Assembly (NCBI RefSeq): GCF_030269605.1
Contig: NZ_BSTQ01000001.1
Span: 702,751-766,750, forward strand
Direction: 5' to 3'
DNA from: Lentzea sp. NBRC 105346
GTDB taxonomy: Bacteria; Actinomycetota; Actinomycetes; Mycobacteriales; Pseudonocardiaceae
DNA length: 64,000 bases
Part shown: positions 9,153-17,988 of the stretch, in pieces
Layout: every line of letters begins with the position of its first letter
Numbering within the stretch: the first letter of the stretch is position 1
The notes under the pieces: model-generated
What the model saw: only the letters and a program-made list of their open reading frames with translations
Told to the model about the DNA's origin: nothing
Databases searched by the model: none
Position numbers and translations under genes: made by a program

Positions 9153-9682
9153 TCGCGGTCGGGCAGCCGCAGCCGCGCGTCCGGCGAGCCGGTGAACGTG
9201 CAGCAGTCCGCCGCGGGCTCGTCCAGGTACAGATCGGCGAGCAGCACCATCTCGGCCGAGTCGGCTGGGTCCGCTCCCCTGCCTGGGGCGCAGGTCCCAG
9301 CCCTCGATCTCGCCATCACGGATGATGCTGCCCTGGTTGCCGCTCCAGGGATTGGCATACACGCCATAGCAGACAGTGCCCACGGACAGCCGCTTGGTCA
9401 CACCGGACATCCCCCACGGCTGAGCGATTACCCAGCCGCCGGGCACGTCGGTCGCGCCAGACGAGCATCAGGTCGTTGGCGAACTCCCACGGATCTTCCA
9501 GAGCGTCAGCGGGCGTTGCCTCCATACGCCTTGCGGTCTCGTCGACTTCGATGCCCCGCGACACACGCCAGGCCGGGTCCGTCGTAGTCGAACAGATCCC
9601 AGTCAACCGACGCGACCAGCGCACTGGCTTCGTCCTCTCGGCCTTCGAGGACAGCGAACCAGAGCGGATCGTCCAACCCCAT
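9140..9682 (-). pseudogene. Frameshifted gene of unknown function
   Basis: A continuous-looking protein can be read only by changing frame three times on the minus strand. ATG 9682 gives MGLDDPLWFAVLEGREDEAS. A second frame gives RGIEVDETARRMEATPADAL and DPWEFANDLMLVWRD. A third gives GGWVIAQPWGMSGVTKRLSV through NQGSIIRDGEIEGWDL, and a fourth gives SAEMVLLADLYLDEPAADCC through RLPDRDYWA and a stop. The pieces are ordered and contiguous, so this is one gene broken by indels (or sequencing errors). No family recognised; the acidic, Trp-rich style suggests a SMI1/KNR4-like or immunity-type protein, but this is a guess. Confidence 0.65.
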
Positions 9683-9911
9683 GACGCCAGCGGCGTCGCC
9701 TCCTCGATGCCAACCGCTCGTTACCCTTGATCACGCCGATCTGCCATCCGATTTCTCTATGCCACTGGCAGGCAGAGACGACGCATTTACTCCATTCAGG
9801 TGAAGCATTACACAGGAATGGTCACGACCGGTAACGAATCTCGACTTGCGGCGAATATGAAGTACACATCAGCGATTTGTCCACCTTCAAGGGCACGCCG
9901 CGAGGTTCACC

Positions 9912-12824
9912 ATGGCCGCTTTCAAATACACAAGTGCGTTCGTCGCGCTCGCCGCAATACTCCTGATGGTCATGTTAGGCCAGTACGACACGAGCACCGG
10001 GCGAATCGAGGTTCCCGGATACCAGGCGCACAAAATCACCGGACTGACCGGACTGAGTCGTTCCGAAGCCATGGAGACGTGGTGCGTATGGCACAACGAC
10101 AGCGCTCGGACGGCGAACGGGCCAGGTGAGATCGTCAAGCAGTGCATCGAACGCGGCGGAAACATCGAGGGTTCCGCCAACGAGTCCACAGCGACTCTAC
10201 TGTTGCAGCGCTACATCATGCTCGACGTGCTGTTCATGATCAGCTATCTAACCCTATTGATCTCTGCCTTCAAGGCACTTTGCCGACGACTGTCCAAGAA
10301 CGAGACGGCCGCCCCCATCCAACTCGGATTGAAAATAGCCACGAGAATTCGCGGAGCTCTCATCACTCTGGTGATCGCCTGCGACCTGACCGAGGCGATC
10401 GCACAGTGGCAGTTCTCCGATCCGACCGCGATTCCGGCTGCATGGTGGGTAACCGTGCTGACGGTCGCTTCCAGTATCAAATGGATCGGCGTGACGCTCG
10501 TCGCGCTCATGCTGCTCGCATTGAGTGGCCACCTTCTCGCCGCCCGTGACGCACGCTCGACGTTCTGGCCGACGGTGAAGTACCTTCGGCTGCAGATCGG
10601 CGCCGCGCTCGCACTCGCACTCCTGCTCACGGGTTTCGGCCTCGATCAGATGCAGGACGCACTGCTTGGCAGCGCCGACCATCTGCCATCGCTGATCGCC
10701 ACGCCGCTGTCGGTGGTGCTGCTGTCGGTGGTGCTGTGGCGGGGCGCGCACCGGTTGCCGGCGGCCACTACACCCACACACCGCGGTCCTGCACCACTTG
10801 GTGTGTTCATCGCGGCGGTGGTGTCCGCCGGTGCGGCCTTTGTCGTGTTCATCCAGTCCGGCGGGCGGAACCTGTTCGGTCTTGTCGCCGTGCTGGGCGT
10901 TGTGGTCGTGCTGTCATGGTTCGGCGGCGCGGCGCCATGGCATCGGCGTGCACAAGCGGCAGGCGCACAAGTGGACACGATGTCACCCGGTGAAAGAGAC
11001 GAGCAAAGTGTAATCTTCCACCGCGGCACGCAGTGGGCGCGCTGGATCGCTGCATTCCCGATGCTCGTCCTCGCGACCCTGATGATCCGTTCCGCAGCCG
11101 TGCCCGCACTGTTGGGTCCGGAACGCGGACGTGCGGGCATCTTGCTCATCGTCGGGCTCGGGCTCGGCGTCTCCGCGCTCGCCATTCCCGCTGCACTCAA
11201 GCAACTGGAAGAGATCAAGTGGTCTTGGACAGATCCCGGCAGCGCCCGGCTGTATTGGCTGATAGCGATCCTCTGCGGGATCAACATGGTTCTGGCATGG
11301 CTGCCGAACACCCGCTTCGAGGTGCCGGTGTTCCTCGGTCCGGTCGCGACAGCGTCGCTGTTCACCGCCGCTGCGACGATCGTGGGTAACGAGATGCAGC
11401 GCTGGTCACACAGAACCGCACCGGTGACCGCGTTCCAACTGCTGCATCTGCGGCACACACCGGTATTCACGTTGCTGTTCGTGTGGTTCGTGGTCGGGTC
11501 CTTGCTCGACCCCAACGGGCACCGCGTCCAGTTCAGGCCAGAAAAGTCGCCTCCCCCGATCGCGTTGGCGACCGCATTCGACCAATGGGCACAAGACAAC
11601 TGCGCGTCGGGGGCGGCGCGCTCGGACCAGGAGGCCCAACTCGTGATCGTCGCCGCCTCCGGCGGCGGGATCCGCGCGGCCTACTGGACCGCGGGCGTGC
11701 TCGACAAGCTGTTTCCACCTGGTTCCGCCAAACCGTGCGACAGGCCGGTGTTCGCCGCGAGCGGTGTGTCCGGCGGAAGTCTCGGCATCATGTCGTGGGT
11801 CTCCACCGAGCCCGGTGACAAGACCTCTTACCAGCAGGTTTTCGGCAAAGATCACCTGACCGCCGCCATCTCCTGGATGGTGAACGTCGACGTCCCACGC
11901 TCGTTCCTCGGCTTCCCGCAATACGACAGGGCCGCCGTACTCGAGAGATCATGGGAACGCGCCCAGCCCGCGCTCGGCGATTCCTTCCACGCGATGTGGC
12001 GGCCCGGCCGGCCTACTACGCCCCTCGTCTTGCTAAACGGGACCGCGGTCGAGAGCGGCTGCCGGGCGCTCGTCGCCCCCGTCGAACTCGGCGCCTTCGA
12101 CCGGCCCGGTGGATCGACTCTGTGCCGCGGGCGACCGGAGGACCCGGTACCGAGCAACAAGCCCCTCACCGGTCCGGCATTGATCGATCTCTACGAGGGG
12201 TATACGAGCTGCAACGACGTCAACCGGTCCACCGCGGCGCTGCTGTCGGCCCGATTTCCCTACGTAACCCCGGCGGGTAGGTTGCCGAGCTGCTATGAAA
12301 AGGACAGCCCGGTGCATGTGGTCGATGGCGGATATGTCGAGGCCAGCGCAAGCCTCACCGCCCACGACCTCCTGGAGACGCTGCGGCCACTGATCGACTG
12401 CCACAACGCCGCGTTCGCACGTGAGGCCTCATCGGACTGCGATCTCATGCTCAAAGGCCGACCGGCGCCGAGTCGGCGAGTCCGTCCGGTGCTCATCCAG
12501 ATCGACAACGGGTACGGGAGTGTCGCGGCCGCCGCCGCGCCCAACCGTCCCAGTGAGCTGCTGGTGCCATTGCTCGGATCGACCGCCGCGCTGGCCGCAG
12601 CGGACTCCAGCGCACGGCAACGCGCCTATGCTGCTTTTGGTTGCCCTTACTACGTTCGAATCGCCAACGTGCCCAAGCCAGGAGCGCAGGCACCATTGGG
12701 GTGGACGTTGTCACGCAGCGCGAGGTCCGAGCTCGACGCCCAGCTCGACGAAGCGCTCCGGGACGGTCCAACGCTGGGTCAGCAACTCGAGAAAGTAGTC
12801 AAGCATTGCCGGACCTCGCGCTGA
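9912..12824 (+). CDS. Integral membrane protein with C-terminal patatin-like phospholipase domain
   Basis: 970 residues; ATG 9912 with GAGGT a few bases upstream. The first ~560 residues hold about 12-14 hydrophobic segments. The last ~400 carry patatin hallmarks: oxyanion loop VAASGGGIRAAYWTAG near 580, nucleophile elbow AASGVSGGSLG (G-V-S-G-G) near 620, and VVDGGYVEASA (Asp of the Ser/Asp dyad) near 805. Inference: a lipid acyl hydrolase acting at the membrane. Codon use is visibly less GC-rich than its neighbours, as is the 230-bp gap upstream, suggesting horizontal acquisition. The fusion of a many-pass membrane domain to patatin is unusual. Confidence 0.8.
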   Translation: MAAFKYTSAFVALAAILLMVMLGQYDTSTGRIEVPGYQAHKITGLTGLSRSEAMETWCVWHNDSARTANGPGEIVKQCIERGGNIEGSANESTATLLLQRYIMLDVLFMISYLTLLISAFKALCRRLSKNETAAPIQLGLKIATRIRGALITLVIACDLTEAIAQWQFSDPTAIPAAWWVTVLTVASSIKWIGVTLVALMLLALSGHLLAARDARSTFWPTVKYLRLQIGAALALALLLTGFGLDQMQDALLGSADHLPSLIATPLSVVLLSVVLWRGAHRLPAATTPTHRGPAPLGVFIAAVVSAGAAFVVFIQSGGRNLFGLVAVLGVVVVLSWFGGAAPWHRRAQAAGAQVDTMSPGERDEQSVIFHRGTQWARWIAAFPMLVLATLMIRSAAVPALLGPERGRAGILLIVGLGLGVSALAIPAALKQLEEIKWSWTDPGSARLYWLIAILCGINMVLAWLPNTRFEVPVFLGPVATASLFTAAATIVGNEMQRWSHRTAPVTAFQLLHLRHTPVFTLLFVWFVVGSLLDPNGHRVQFRPEKSPPPIALATAFDQWAQDNCASGAARSDQEAQLVIVAASGGGIRAAYWTAGVLDKLFPPGSAKPCDRPVFAASGVSGGSLGIMSWVSTEPGDKTSYQQVFGKDHLTAAISWMVNVDVPRSFLGFPQYDRAAVLERSWERAQPALGDSFHAMWRPGRPTTPLVLLNGTAVESGCRALVAPVELGAFDRPGGSTLCRGRPEDPVPSNKPLTGPALIDLYEGYTSCNDVNRSTAALLSARFPYVTPAGRLPSCYEKDSPVHVVDGGYVEASASLTAHDLLETLRPLIDCHNAAFAREASSDCDLMLKGRPAPSRRVRPVLIQIDNGYGSVAAAAAPNRPSELLVPLLGSTAALAAADSSARQRAYAAFGCPYYVRIANVPKPGAQAPLGWTLSRSARSELDAQLDEALRDGPTLGQQLEKVVKHCRTSR

Positions 12825-12831
12825 CTCACAT

Positions 12832-12837
12832 TAGGTT
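12832..12837 (+). promoter_or_regulatory. -10 element TAGGTT for leaderless transcription of the deaminase gene
   Basis: TAGGTT at 12832-12837 is followed by 7 nt and ATG 12845. Hexamer and spacing are identical to the globin promoter. Confidence 0.55.
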
Positions 12838-12844
12838 GAGCCGC

Positions 12845-13819
12845 ATGGACCTCAGCGCCTTCCCCCGCGTCCCGCTCGGCACCTGGCCCACTCCGCTGGA
12901 GGACGCCCCGCGGCTGAGCGAGGCACTCGGCGGGCCGCCGGTGCTGATCAAGCGCGACGACGTGAACGGGCTCGGCGCGGGCGGCAACAAGCTGCGCAAG
13001 CTGGAGTTCCTGCTCGGTGAAGCCCTCGAACAGGGCAAGGACACCGTGATCACGTTCGGCGCACTGCAGACCAACCACGGCAGGCAGACCGCCGCCGCGT
13101 GCGCCAAGCTCGGCCTGCGCTGCGAGCTCATCCTGACCGCCAAGGTGCCGCAGGAGGGCGAGGCCTACGAACAGTCCGGCAACGTCGTGCTGGACCACTT
13201 CTTCGGCGCGAACGTCCACATCACCCGCACCCCCGAGGAAGCCGGGAAGATCTACGACGAGATCGACCACGACCAGGCGGTCACGCTCCCGGTCGGCGGC
13301 TCGAACGGCCTTGGCACGCTCGGTTACGTCGCCGCCGCGATCGAACTGGTCGGACAGCTCAACGAGCGCGGCATCGGCGAGGCGACGATCTACGTCGCCC
13401 AGGGCAGCGGCGCCACGGCCGCCGGCCTCGCGCTCGGCACGGCACTGCTCGGCTGGCCCGGCCGGATCCACGCGGCCAGCGTCAGCCACCCACAAGAGGA
13501 CACCGTCAAGGAGCTCCACGATCTCGCGACGGAAGCGGCGAAGCTGCTGAACGTCGACCTGCCCGAGTTGAACGTCGACTTCGGCGACGACACGATCGGC
13601 CCCGGCTACGGCGTGCCGACCGAGGAGATGTGGGCGGCGCTGAAGCTGTTCGCGCGCACCGAGGGCGTGCTGCTCGACCCGGTCTACAGCGGGAAGGCCG
13701 CCGCCGCACTCGCGAAACGCGCGAAGAACGAGGACCTGCCGATCGTGTTCGTGCACACCGGCGGCCTGCCCGGCCTCTACGGCTACGCGCCCGAGGCGAT
13801 CACTTCCGCCAGAACCTGA
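12845..13819 (+). CDS. PLP-dependent D-cysteine desulfhydrase / ACC deaminase family enzyme
   Basis: 324 residues, the usual length for this family, starting MDLSAFPRVPLGTWPTPLED. The PLP lysine lies in LGAGGNKLRKLEFLLGEAL. FGALQTNHGRQTAAAC, LPVGGSNGLGTLGYV and AQGSGATAAGLALG are the substrate and phosphate-binding loops. These enzymes release ammonia and pyruvate (with H2S for D-Cys) from D-cysteine, or open ACC to 2-oxobutyrate; sequence alone does not decide which. Leaderless start preferred because of the TAGGTT element. Confidence 0.8.
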   Translation: MDLSAFPRVPLGTWPTPLEDAPRLSEALGGPPVLIKRDDVNGLGAGGNKLRKLEFLLGEALEQGKDTVITFGALQTNHGRQTAAACAKLGLRCELILTAKVPQEGEAYEQSGNVVLDHFFGANVHITRTPEEAGKIYDEIDHDQAVTLPVGGSNGLGTLGYVAAAIELVGQLNERGIGEATIYVAQGSGATAAGLALGTALLGWPGRIHAASVSHPQEDTVKELHDLATEAAKLLNVDLPELNVDFGDDTIGPGYGVPTEEMWAALKLFARTEGVLLDPVYSGKAAAALAKRAKNEDLPIVFVHTGGLPGLYGYAPEAITSART

Positions 13820-14443
13820 TGCCGCTCGGCGGAAGGTTTGCTTGAGGCTGATCCGGGTACCAACTTGGCTGGTGATGCGGAATACGCCCTCGACCTGGCG
13901 GGTTGCCGTTGTCACAGGTGAGGGTGAACGTCAGACCGCCGATCTTGCCGCAGACAGACCTCCGGGGGCCCACGGCGGGTCGGCGGCGCCAGGGTACCCC
14001 GCCGGACGGCGAACCAGATGGGTGAATTGTTCGAAGCACTGATAGGCGGCGAATACAGAACCGAACAATCTGACCACGGAGAGTTGACACTGTGCCCGAA
14101 CACACGTCCACTACTTTGCGTAATGAGACGGCACACTCACGTCACTCTCACCCGAGTTAACACGGCTCTGACGTCGCACAAAGTGCTTGCAACGGCAACC
14201 GAAGGGCCTCTTATCAACGCTGGACTAGGCCGATAGAGTGACGGATCAGCGCGAAAGCTTGATAACGCGTCACGATCCACAAGCGATCGCATCCATTAGT
14301 AGGAAGCCTTCGTTGACGAGTGAAAGACGTCACTGTGGGCGACCATGAGAAGCGAGCCGGGAACGAACGGAGCAATCCGGGCGTTGCACTCGGTGAGCAC
14401 GAAGCCTGGGCCCCGGCCCTGAGCCGAGCGAAAGGACACCGCC
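13820..14443. other. 624-bp intergenic stretch before rbpA
   Basis: No coding sequence supported by start, codon bias or recognised product on either strand. The sequence is less GC-biased than the coding surroundings. It could hold a long rbpA leader or small RNA. The only pattern noted is a sigma-R-like promoter at 13879. Confidence 0.6.
13879..13904 (+). promoter_or_regulatory. Possible sigma-R-type promoter (GGAAT-N18-GTT)
   Basis: GGAAT at 13879-13883, 18-nt spacer, GTT at 13902-13904, pointing at rbpA. In Streptomyces rbpA belongs to the sigma-R (disulfide stress) regulon. Against it: the site is about 540 bp upstream of the rbpA start. Confidence 0.25.
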
Positions 14444-14788
14444 ATGGCCGACCGCGTTCTACGTGGTAGCCGGCTCGGAGCAGTCAGCTACGAGACCGAC
14501 CGCAATCACGATCTCGCTCCCCGCCGCGCCGCGCGGTACGCCTGCCCGAAGGGACATGATTTCGAGGTTCCCTTCTCCGACGACGCCGAAGTCCCGCCCA
14601 TGTGGGAGTGTCGTCTGCACGGCTCCGAGTCCAAGATCATCGACGGCCTCGAGCCGGAGGTGAAGAAGGTCAAGCCGCCGCGCACCCACTGGGACATGCT
14701 GCTGGAGCGCCGCACCATCCCGGAGCTGGAGGAGCTGCTCGACGAGCGGCTGGAGGAGCTGCGCGGACGCCGCACCCGCACGGCCTGA
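14444..14788 (+). CDS. rbpA: RNA polymerase-binding protein RbpA
   Basis: 114 residues, full length. It starts MADRVLRGSRLGAVSYETDR, has the zinc-fold region ARYACPKGHDFEVPF...WECRLHGS, and ends with the sigma-interacting helix THWDMLLERRTIPELEELLD. It binds RNA polymerase and the principal sigma factor and stabilises open complexes; found only in actinobacteria. The start is supported by GAAAGGA upstream. A strong hairpin follows within 20 bp. Confidence 0.95.
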   Translation: MADRVLRGSRLGAVSYETDRNHDLAPRRAARYACPKGHDFEVPFSDDAEVPPMWECRLHGSESKIIDGLEPEVKKVKPPRTHWDMLLERRTIPELEELLDERLEELRGRRTRTA

Positions 14789-14807
14789 CCTCCCCACAAG
14801 ACACGAA

Positions 14808-14838
14808 GACCGCCCCGGTCACACCGGGGCGGTCTTTT
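14808..14838 (+). terminator. Intrinsic terminator of rbpA
   Basis: Perfect 12-bp stem (GACCGCCCCGGT, loop CAC, ACCGGGGCGGTC) followed by TTTT. It lies between two convergent genes, and the last codons and stop (14819-14821) of the MFS gene are inside the hairpin. Confidence 0.9.
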
Positions 14839-16018
14839 GTGCGTTCTCGAACGCCGCCGGCGTGAGCACGCGCCAGACGATCAAGACGTTCACGACGTGC
14901 AGCAGACCGGCCATCAGCCACACCGACCGCAGCCCGAACTCCGCGGCCATGAACCCGCCCGCCAGCGCGCCCAGCGGCATCAGGCCCCACGTCAGCGTCT
15001 TGTGGCTCGTCAGCACCCGGCCCAGCAGCTCGGACGGCGTGAACCGCTGCCGGGTCGACTGCGAGCACACGTTCCACACCAGCACCACCGCGGTCGTGCT
15101 GAACAGCACGAACCCGGCCAGCGCCGGCCACGGCGGAATGACCGCGAACGCCAGCAACGTCACCGCCATGCCGATCTGCGCGCCGCGCATCGCCGCGGGG
15201 TAGCCGACCCGCGCGACGAGCCGGTCGGCGAAGAACGACGACGCGATCCACCCGGCCGCGAGGCACGCCAGCATCACGCCGAACCCGAAGGCACCGATGT
15301 GCAGCTCGTTCGTCGTGAACAGCACGAGCAGCGCCGTGGTCGCCCCCGAGCCGAAGGACCCGAGTGCCACGACGATGCTGATCGTCCGCAGCAGCCGCGT
15401 CCCGACCAGGAACCGCAGCCCTTCGGCGATGTCGCGCAACGGATGCTGTTCGGATCGCACGGGCCGCTCTGCCGGGATCGCGCGCACCAGCAGGAGGGCG
15501 GCCACCGCACACGCCACGGCGACCCACGCGGAGCCGCCCGCGAACCACGCCACCAGGAACCCGGCGAGCGGCGGCGCGACGAACCGCACCAGGCCGGCCT
15601 CCAGCATGATCAGCCGGGTGTTCGCCGCGGTGAGCCGGTCGCGGCCCACCAGCCCCGGCACCAGCGCGCCGGTCGCGCACTCGCCGAACACCTGCGCCGT
15701 GCCCACGGTCAGCGCCACCACGAGGAGCAGCGGAATGCTCAGCGGCGCGACCGCGAGCGCCAGCGCGGCGCTCCCCAGTACGACATAGGCGAACGCCAGC
15801 ACGCTGGTCCGGCGCACCCGGTCGATCACGACTCCGGCGAACAGCGCGAACAGCAGCCACGGCGCCTGCCAGACCGCCTTCACCAGCGACACCGTCCGGG
15901 GATCCGTCGTGATCGTCGCCGCCAGCCACGGCACGGCCGTCATCAGCAGACCCTCACCGGACGAGCTCGCCACCACCACGGCCTGCAGCCGCCCCCAGCC
16001 ACGTGTTATGTTCTGCAC
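14819..16018 (-). CDS. MFS transporter, EntS/multidrug exporter-like
   Basis: 399 residues with ~12 hydrophobic segments; GTG start at 16018. The loop after TM2 reads FAGVVIDRVRRTSVL (the MFS D-R-x-x-R motif A). The second half begins after ERPVRSEQHPLRDIAEG and contains FFADRLVARVGYPAAM. This pattern fits MFS_3/EntS-like exporters of small molecules. Substrate unknown. The C-terminus is encoded by the rbpA terminator hairpin. Confidence 0.8.
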   Translation of the reverse strand: MQNITRGWGRLQAVVVASSSGEGLLMTAVPWLAATITTDPRTVSLVKAVWQAPWLLFALFAGVVIDRVRRTSVLAFAYVVLGSAALALAVAPLSIPLLLVVALTVGTAQVFGECATGALVPGLVGRDRLTAANTRLIMLEAGLVRFVAPPLAGFLVAWFAGGSAWVAVACAVAALLLVRAIPAERPVRSEQHPLRDIAEGLRFLVGTRLLRTISIVVALGSFGSGATTALLVLFTTNELHIGAFGFGVMLACLAAGWIASSFFADRLVARVGYPAAMRGAQIGMAVTLLAFAVIPPWPALAGFVLFSTTAVVLVWNVCSQSTRQRFTPSELLGRVLTSHKTLTWGLMPLGALAGGFMAAEFGLRSVWLMAGLLHVVNVLIVWRVLTPAAFENAQKTAPV

Positions 16019-16051
16019 ACTCGCGACTGATCACCGTGCGATGCAAGCGAA

Positions 16052-17203
16052 TTACTCAGTGATACCGGGATCGCCCAACGCCAGCTTGCCGACGTAGCTC
16101 AGCGTGGACTCGGGCGTGAGCGGGTGGAACTTGGCCGCTCGCACGTCCCGGAACGCGCGCTCCAGCGGTGACTTCTTGAAGAACGCCCGCCCGCCGAGCA
16201 CGTCCATCGCCAGGTCCACGACCTCGAGCGCCGCCAGGACCGCCTCCCGCTTCGCGGTCATGACAGTGGCCAAAGTGGACGGACTGCAGGCGTAGTCGTC
16301 GCCCAGCTCGTCGATCGCGCCCATCAACGACCACCAGGCCGTCCGCAGCCGGGTGTCCATCAGCCCGATCGGCCGCGCGCCGCCCTTCTTGGCCGCCGCC
16401 ACCGCGATGTCACGGGCGCCGGCGGCGATCCCGTAGTACGTCGCGCCGACGACGGGTGCGAAGTGGACGGTCGCGGCGAACAGCGGTCCGCCGAACTCGC
16501 CATATGGGCGCTTCCCTGCGACATTGCCGAACGGGATTCGGACGTCCTCCAGCACGACGTCGTGGCTCGCGGTGCCGCGCATGCCGAGCGTGTCCCAGGT
16601 TTCCTCGATCCGCACACCGGGTGCGCTGAACGGAACGCTGAAGTGGAGCACCTCGTCGCCCACCACGGCACACGTGGCGACGACCGTGGCGCCGGGCGAC
16701 TGGCTGCAGAACGCCTTGCGGCCGTTGACGACCAGCGTGTCGCCGTCCACCACGGCCGTGGTGGTGGGCCACAGCCAGTCCGAGCCGCCGCTCGTCGCGA
16801 TCACGATGCCCTCGGCGGCGACGCGGCGCAGCACCTTCTCCGCGTCGGGGGCGCCGTTGCGACGGCGGAATCCCTGCATCAGCACCAGGTACTGGTGCAT
16901 CGCCTGCGCGAGTCCCGTCGCTCCGTCGTGTCTGGCCAGCTCGGCCTGCGCGTAACAGACCTGCCGCATCGTCGCGCCGAGGCCGCCCAGTTCCTCGGGT
17001 ACGGCCAACGCCAGGTAGCCCTCCGACCGCATGGCGTCGTAGGCCTCCACCACAAATGTGGCATCGCGGTCGTGCTCGGCGGCGTGTTCGGCGGCCACCG
17101 CGCCGATGCGGGACGCCATGCCGACGAACCGCGTGTCGTCCGGACGGACGGGTGTCGGGTAGGTGCCGGAACCGACCTGCATGGGTTCAGTAGTAGTTGT
17201 CAT
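16052..17203 (-). CDS. Acyl-CoA dehydrogenase family flavoprotein
   Basis: 383 residues from ATG 17203. The layout is acyl-CoA dehydrogenase-like: N-terminal helices (YLALAVPEELGGLGATMRQV), beta domain (IVIATSGGSDWLWPTTTAVV and GMRGTASHDVVLEDVRIP), and C-terminal helices ending with GGRAFFKKSPLERAFRDVRA. The usual catalytic Glu is not obvious, and the SGGSDW loop resembles the group containing flavin monooxygenases and acyl-ACP oxidases, so the reaction is uncertain. Divergent from the HxlR/SCP2 regulator, which probably controls it. Confidence 0.75.
   Translation of the reverse strand: MTTTTEPMQVGSGTYPTPVRPDDTRFVGMASRIGAVAAEHAAEHDRDATFVVEAYDAMRSEGYLALAVPEELGGLGATMRQVCYAQAELARHDGATGLAQAMHQYLVLMQGFRRRNGAPDAEKVLRRVAAEGIVIATSGGSDWLWPTTTAVVDGDTLVVNGRKAFCSQSPGATVVATCAVVGDEVLHFSVPFSAPGVRIEETWDTLGMRGTASHDVVLEDVRIPFGNVAGKRPYGEFGGPLFAATVHFAPVVGATYYGIAAGARDIAVAAAKKGGARPIGLMDTRLRTAWWSLMGAIDELGDDYACSPSTLATVMTAKREAVLAALEVVDLAMDVLGGRAFFKKSPLERAFRDVRAAKFHPLTPESTLSYVGKLALGDPGITE
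16515..16533. repeat. Possible copy of the 19-bp interspersed palindrome (weak)
   Basis: CCTGCGACATTGCCGAACG; three mismatches to CGTTCGACA-N-TGTCGAACG. It encodes FGNVA in a loop where acyl-CoA dehydrogenases often have N-V, so this copy may be coincidence. Confidence 0.35.
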
Positions 17204-17214
17204 GTCACGAAACT

Positions 17215-17232
17215 AGGAACCGGACGATTCCT
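17215..17232. promoter_or_regulatory. Inverted repeat in the divergent dehydrogenase/HxlR promoter
   Basis: AGGAA (17215-17219), 8-nt spacer, TTCCT (17228-17232), in the 70-bp gap between the two divergent starts. A plausible operator for the HxlR-family regulator; short arms keep confidence low. Confidence 0.35.
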
Positions 17233-17273
17233 CAGGTAGTACAACAACTGAACCGCGATCCGGAGGTGCGCAC

Positions 17274-17942
17274 ATGCGCAGTTACGCGCAGTACTGCCCG
17301 ATCGTCCGGGCAGTCGAGGTGCTGGGCGACCGGTGGACGTTGCTGATCGTGCGGGACATGCTGATCGGCGCGCGCCGGTTCAACGACATCGCGCGCGGCC
17401 TGCCGGGACTGTCCCGTGCGCTGCTGTCACGCCGGCTGCGGCAGCTGGTCAACGACGGGCTCGTCGTGCGCACCGAGGACGGCTACGAGCTGACCCAGGC
17501 CGGCGAGGACCTGCGGCCGCTGGTGTTCGGGCTCGCGGACTGGGGTGCGCGGTACGCGTTCGGCGACCCGCGGCCCGAGGAGCTCGACCCCGAGGTGCTG
17601 CTGTGGTGGATGCACGGCCGCATCGACACCAGCGGCATCACCAAGCGGGCGGTCATCCAGGTCGACATCGCCGACCGCCGCCGCAAGTACTGGCTGGTGC
17701 TCGAGCCCGGTGACGCGTCGGTCTGCTACACCGACCCCGGTTTCGACATCGACGCCGTGCTGACGTCGGACCTGCCGACACTGTTCCGCATGTGGGAAGG
17801 CGAGATCGAGCTGTCCTCCGCGATCCGGGCCGGGTCGATCGGGCTGACCGGGCCGCGCTGGATCCAGCGCGGCCTCACGCAGTGGTTGCAGCTCAGCCCG
17901 ATCGCGCCCAACGTCCGCGCGGTGCGCGCCCAGGCCACGTAG
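17274..17942 (+). CDS. HxlR-family transcriptional regulator with C-terminal SCP2-like domain
   Basis: 222 residues; ATG 17274 with GGAGGTG upstream. The HxlR winged helix occupies residues 1-95: conserved Cys in YCPIVRAVEVLGDRWTLLIV, then ARRFNDIARGLPGLSRALLS, RRLRQLVNDGLVVR. Residues ~115-215 have a sterol-carrier-like pattern (KRAVIQVDIADRRRKYWLVL, DLPTLFRMWEGEIELSSAIR, GSIGLTGPRWIQRGLTQWL) that could bind a lipid effector. Divergent from the acyl-CoA dehydrogenase. A decayed second copy of its 3' part lies just downstream. Confidence 0.9.
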   Translation: MRSYAQYCPIVRAVEVLGDRWTLLIVRDMLIGARRFNDIARGLPGLSRALLSRRLRQLVNDGLVVRTEDGYELTQAGEDLRPLVFGLADWGARYAFGDPRPEELDPEVLLWWMHGRIDTSGITKRAVIQVDIADRRRKYWLVLEPGDASVCYTDPGFDIDAVLTSDLPTLFRMWEGEIELSSAIRAGSIGLTGPRWIQRGLTQWLQLSPIAPNVRAVRAQAT

Positions 17943-17988
17943 GTCCGCTTGACGTCTACGTGCTCGACCTTCGGCACGCCCAACGGTG
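17943..17988 (-). pseudogene. Remnant of the 3' end of a monooxygenase-like gene
   Basis: About 45 bp matching 18146-18190, the 3' end of the intact gene at 18133-18405 (encoding the P-K-V-E-H-V-D-V-K-R-T-Y-V segment), with a few substitutions. It sits right after the HxlR stop, just as the intact gene sits after the HxlR remnant. Confidence 0.75.

Noticed and set aside
14018..14236. 72-codon frame in the rbpA upstream gap as a small gene
   Set aside because: No Shine-Dalgarno, no recognisable composition or domain, and codon third-position GC is lower than in real genes here.
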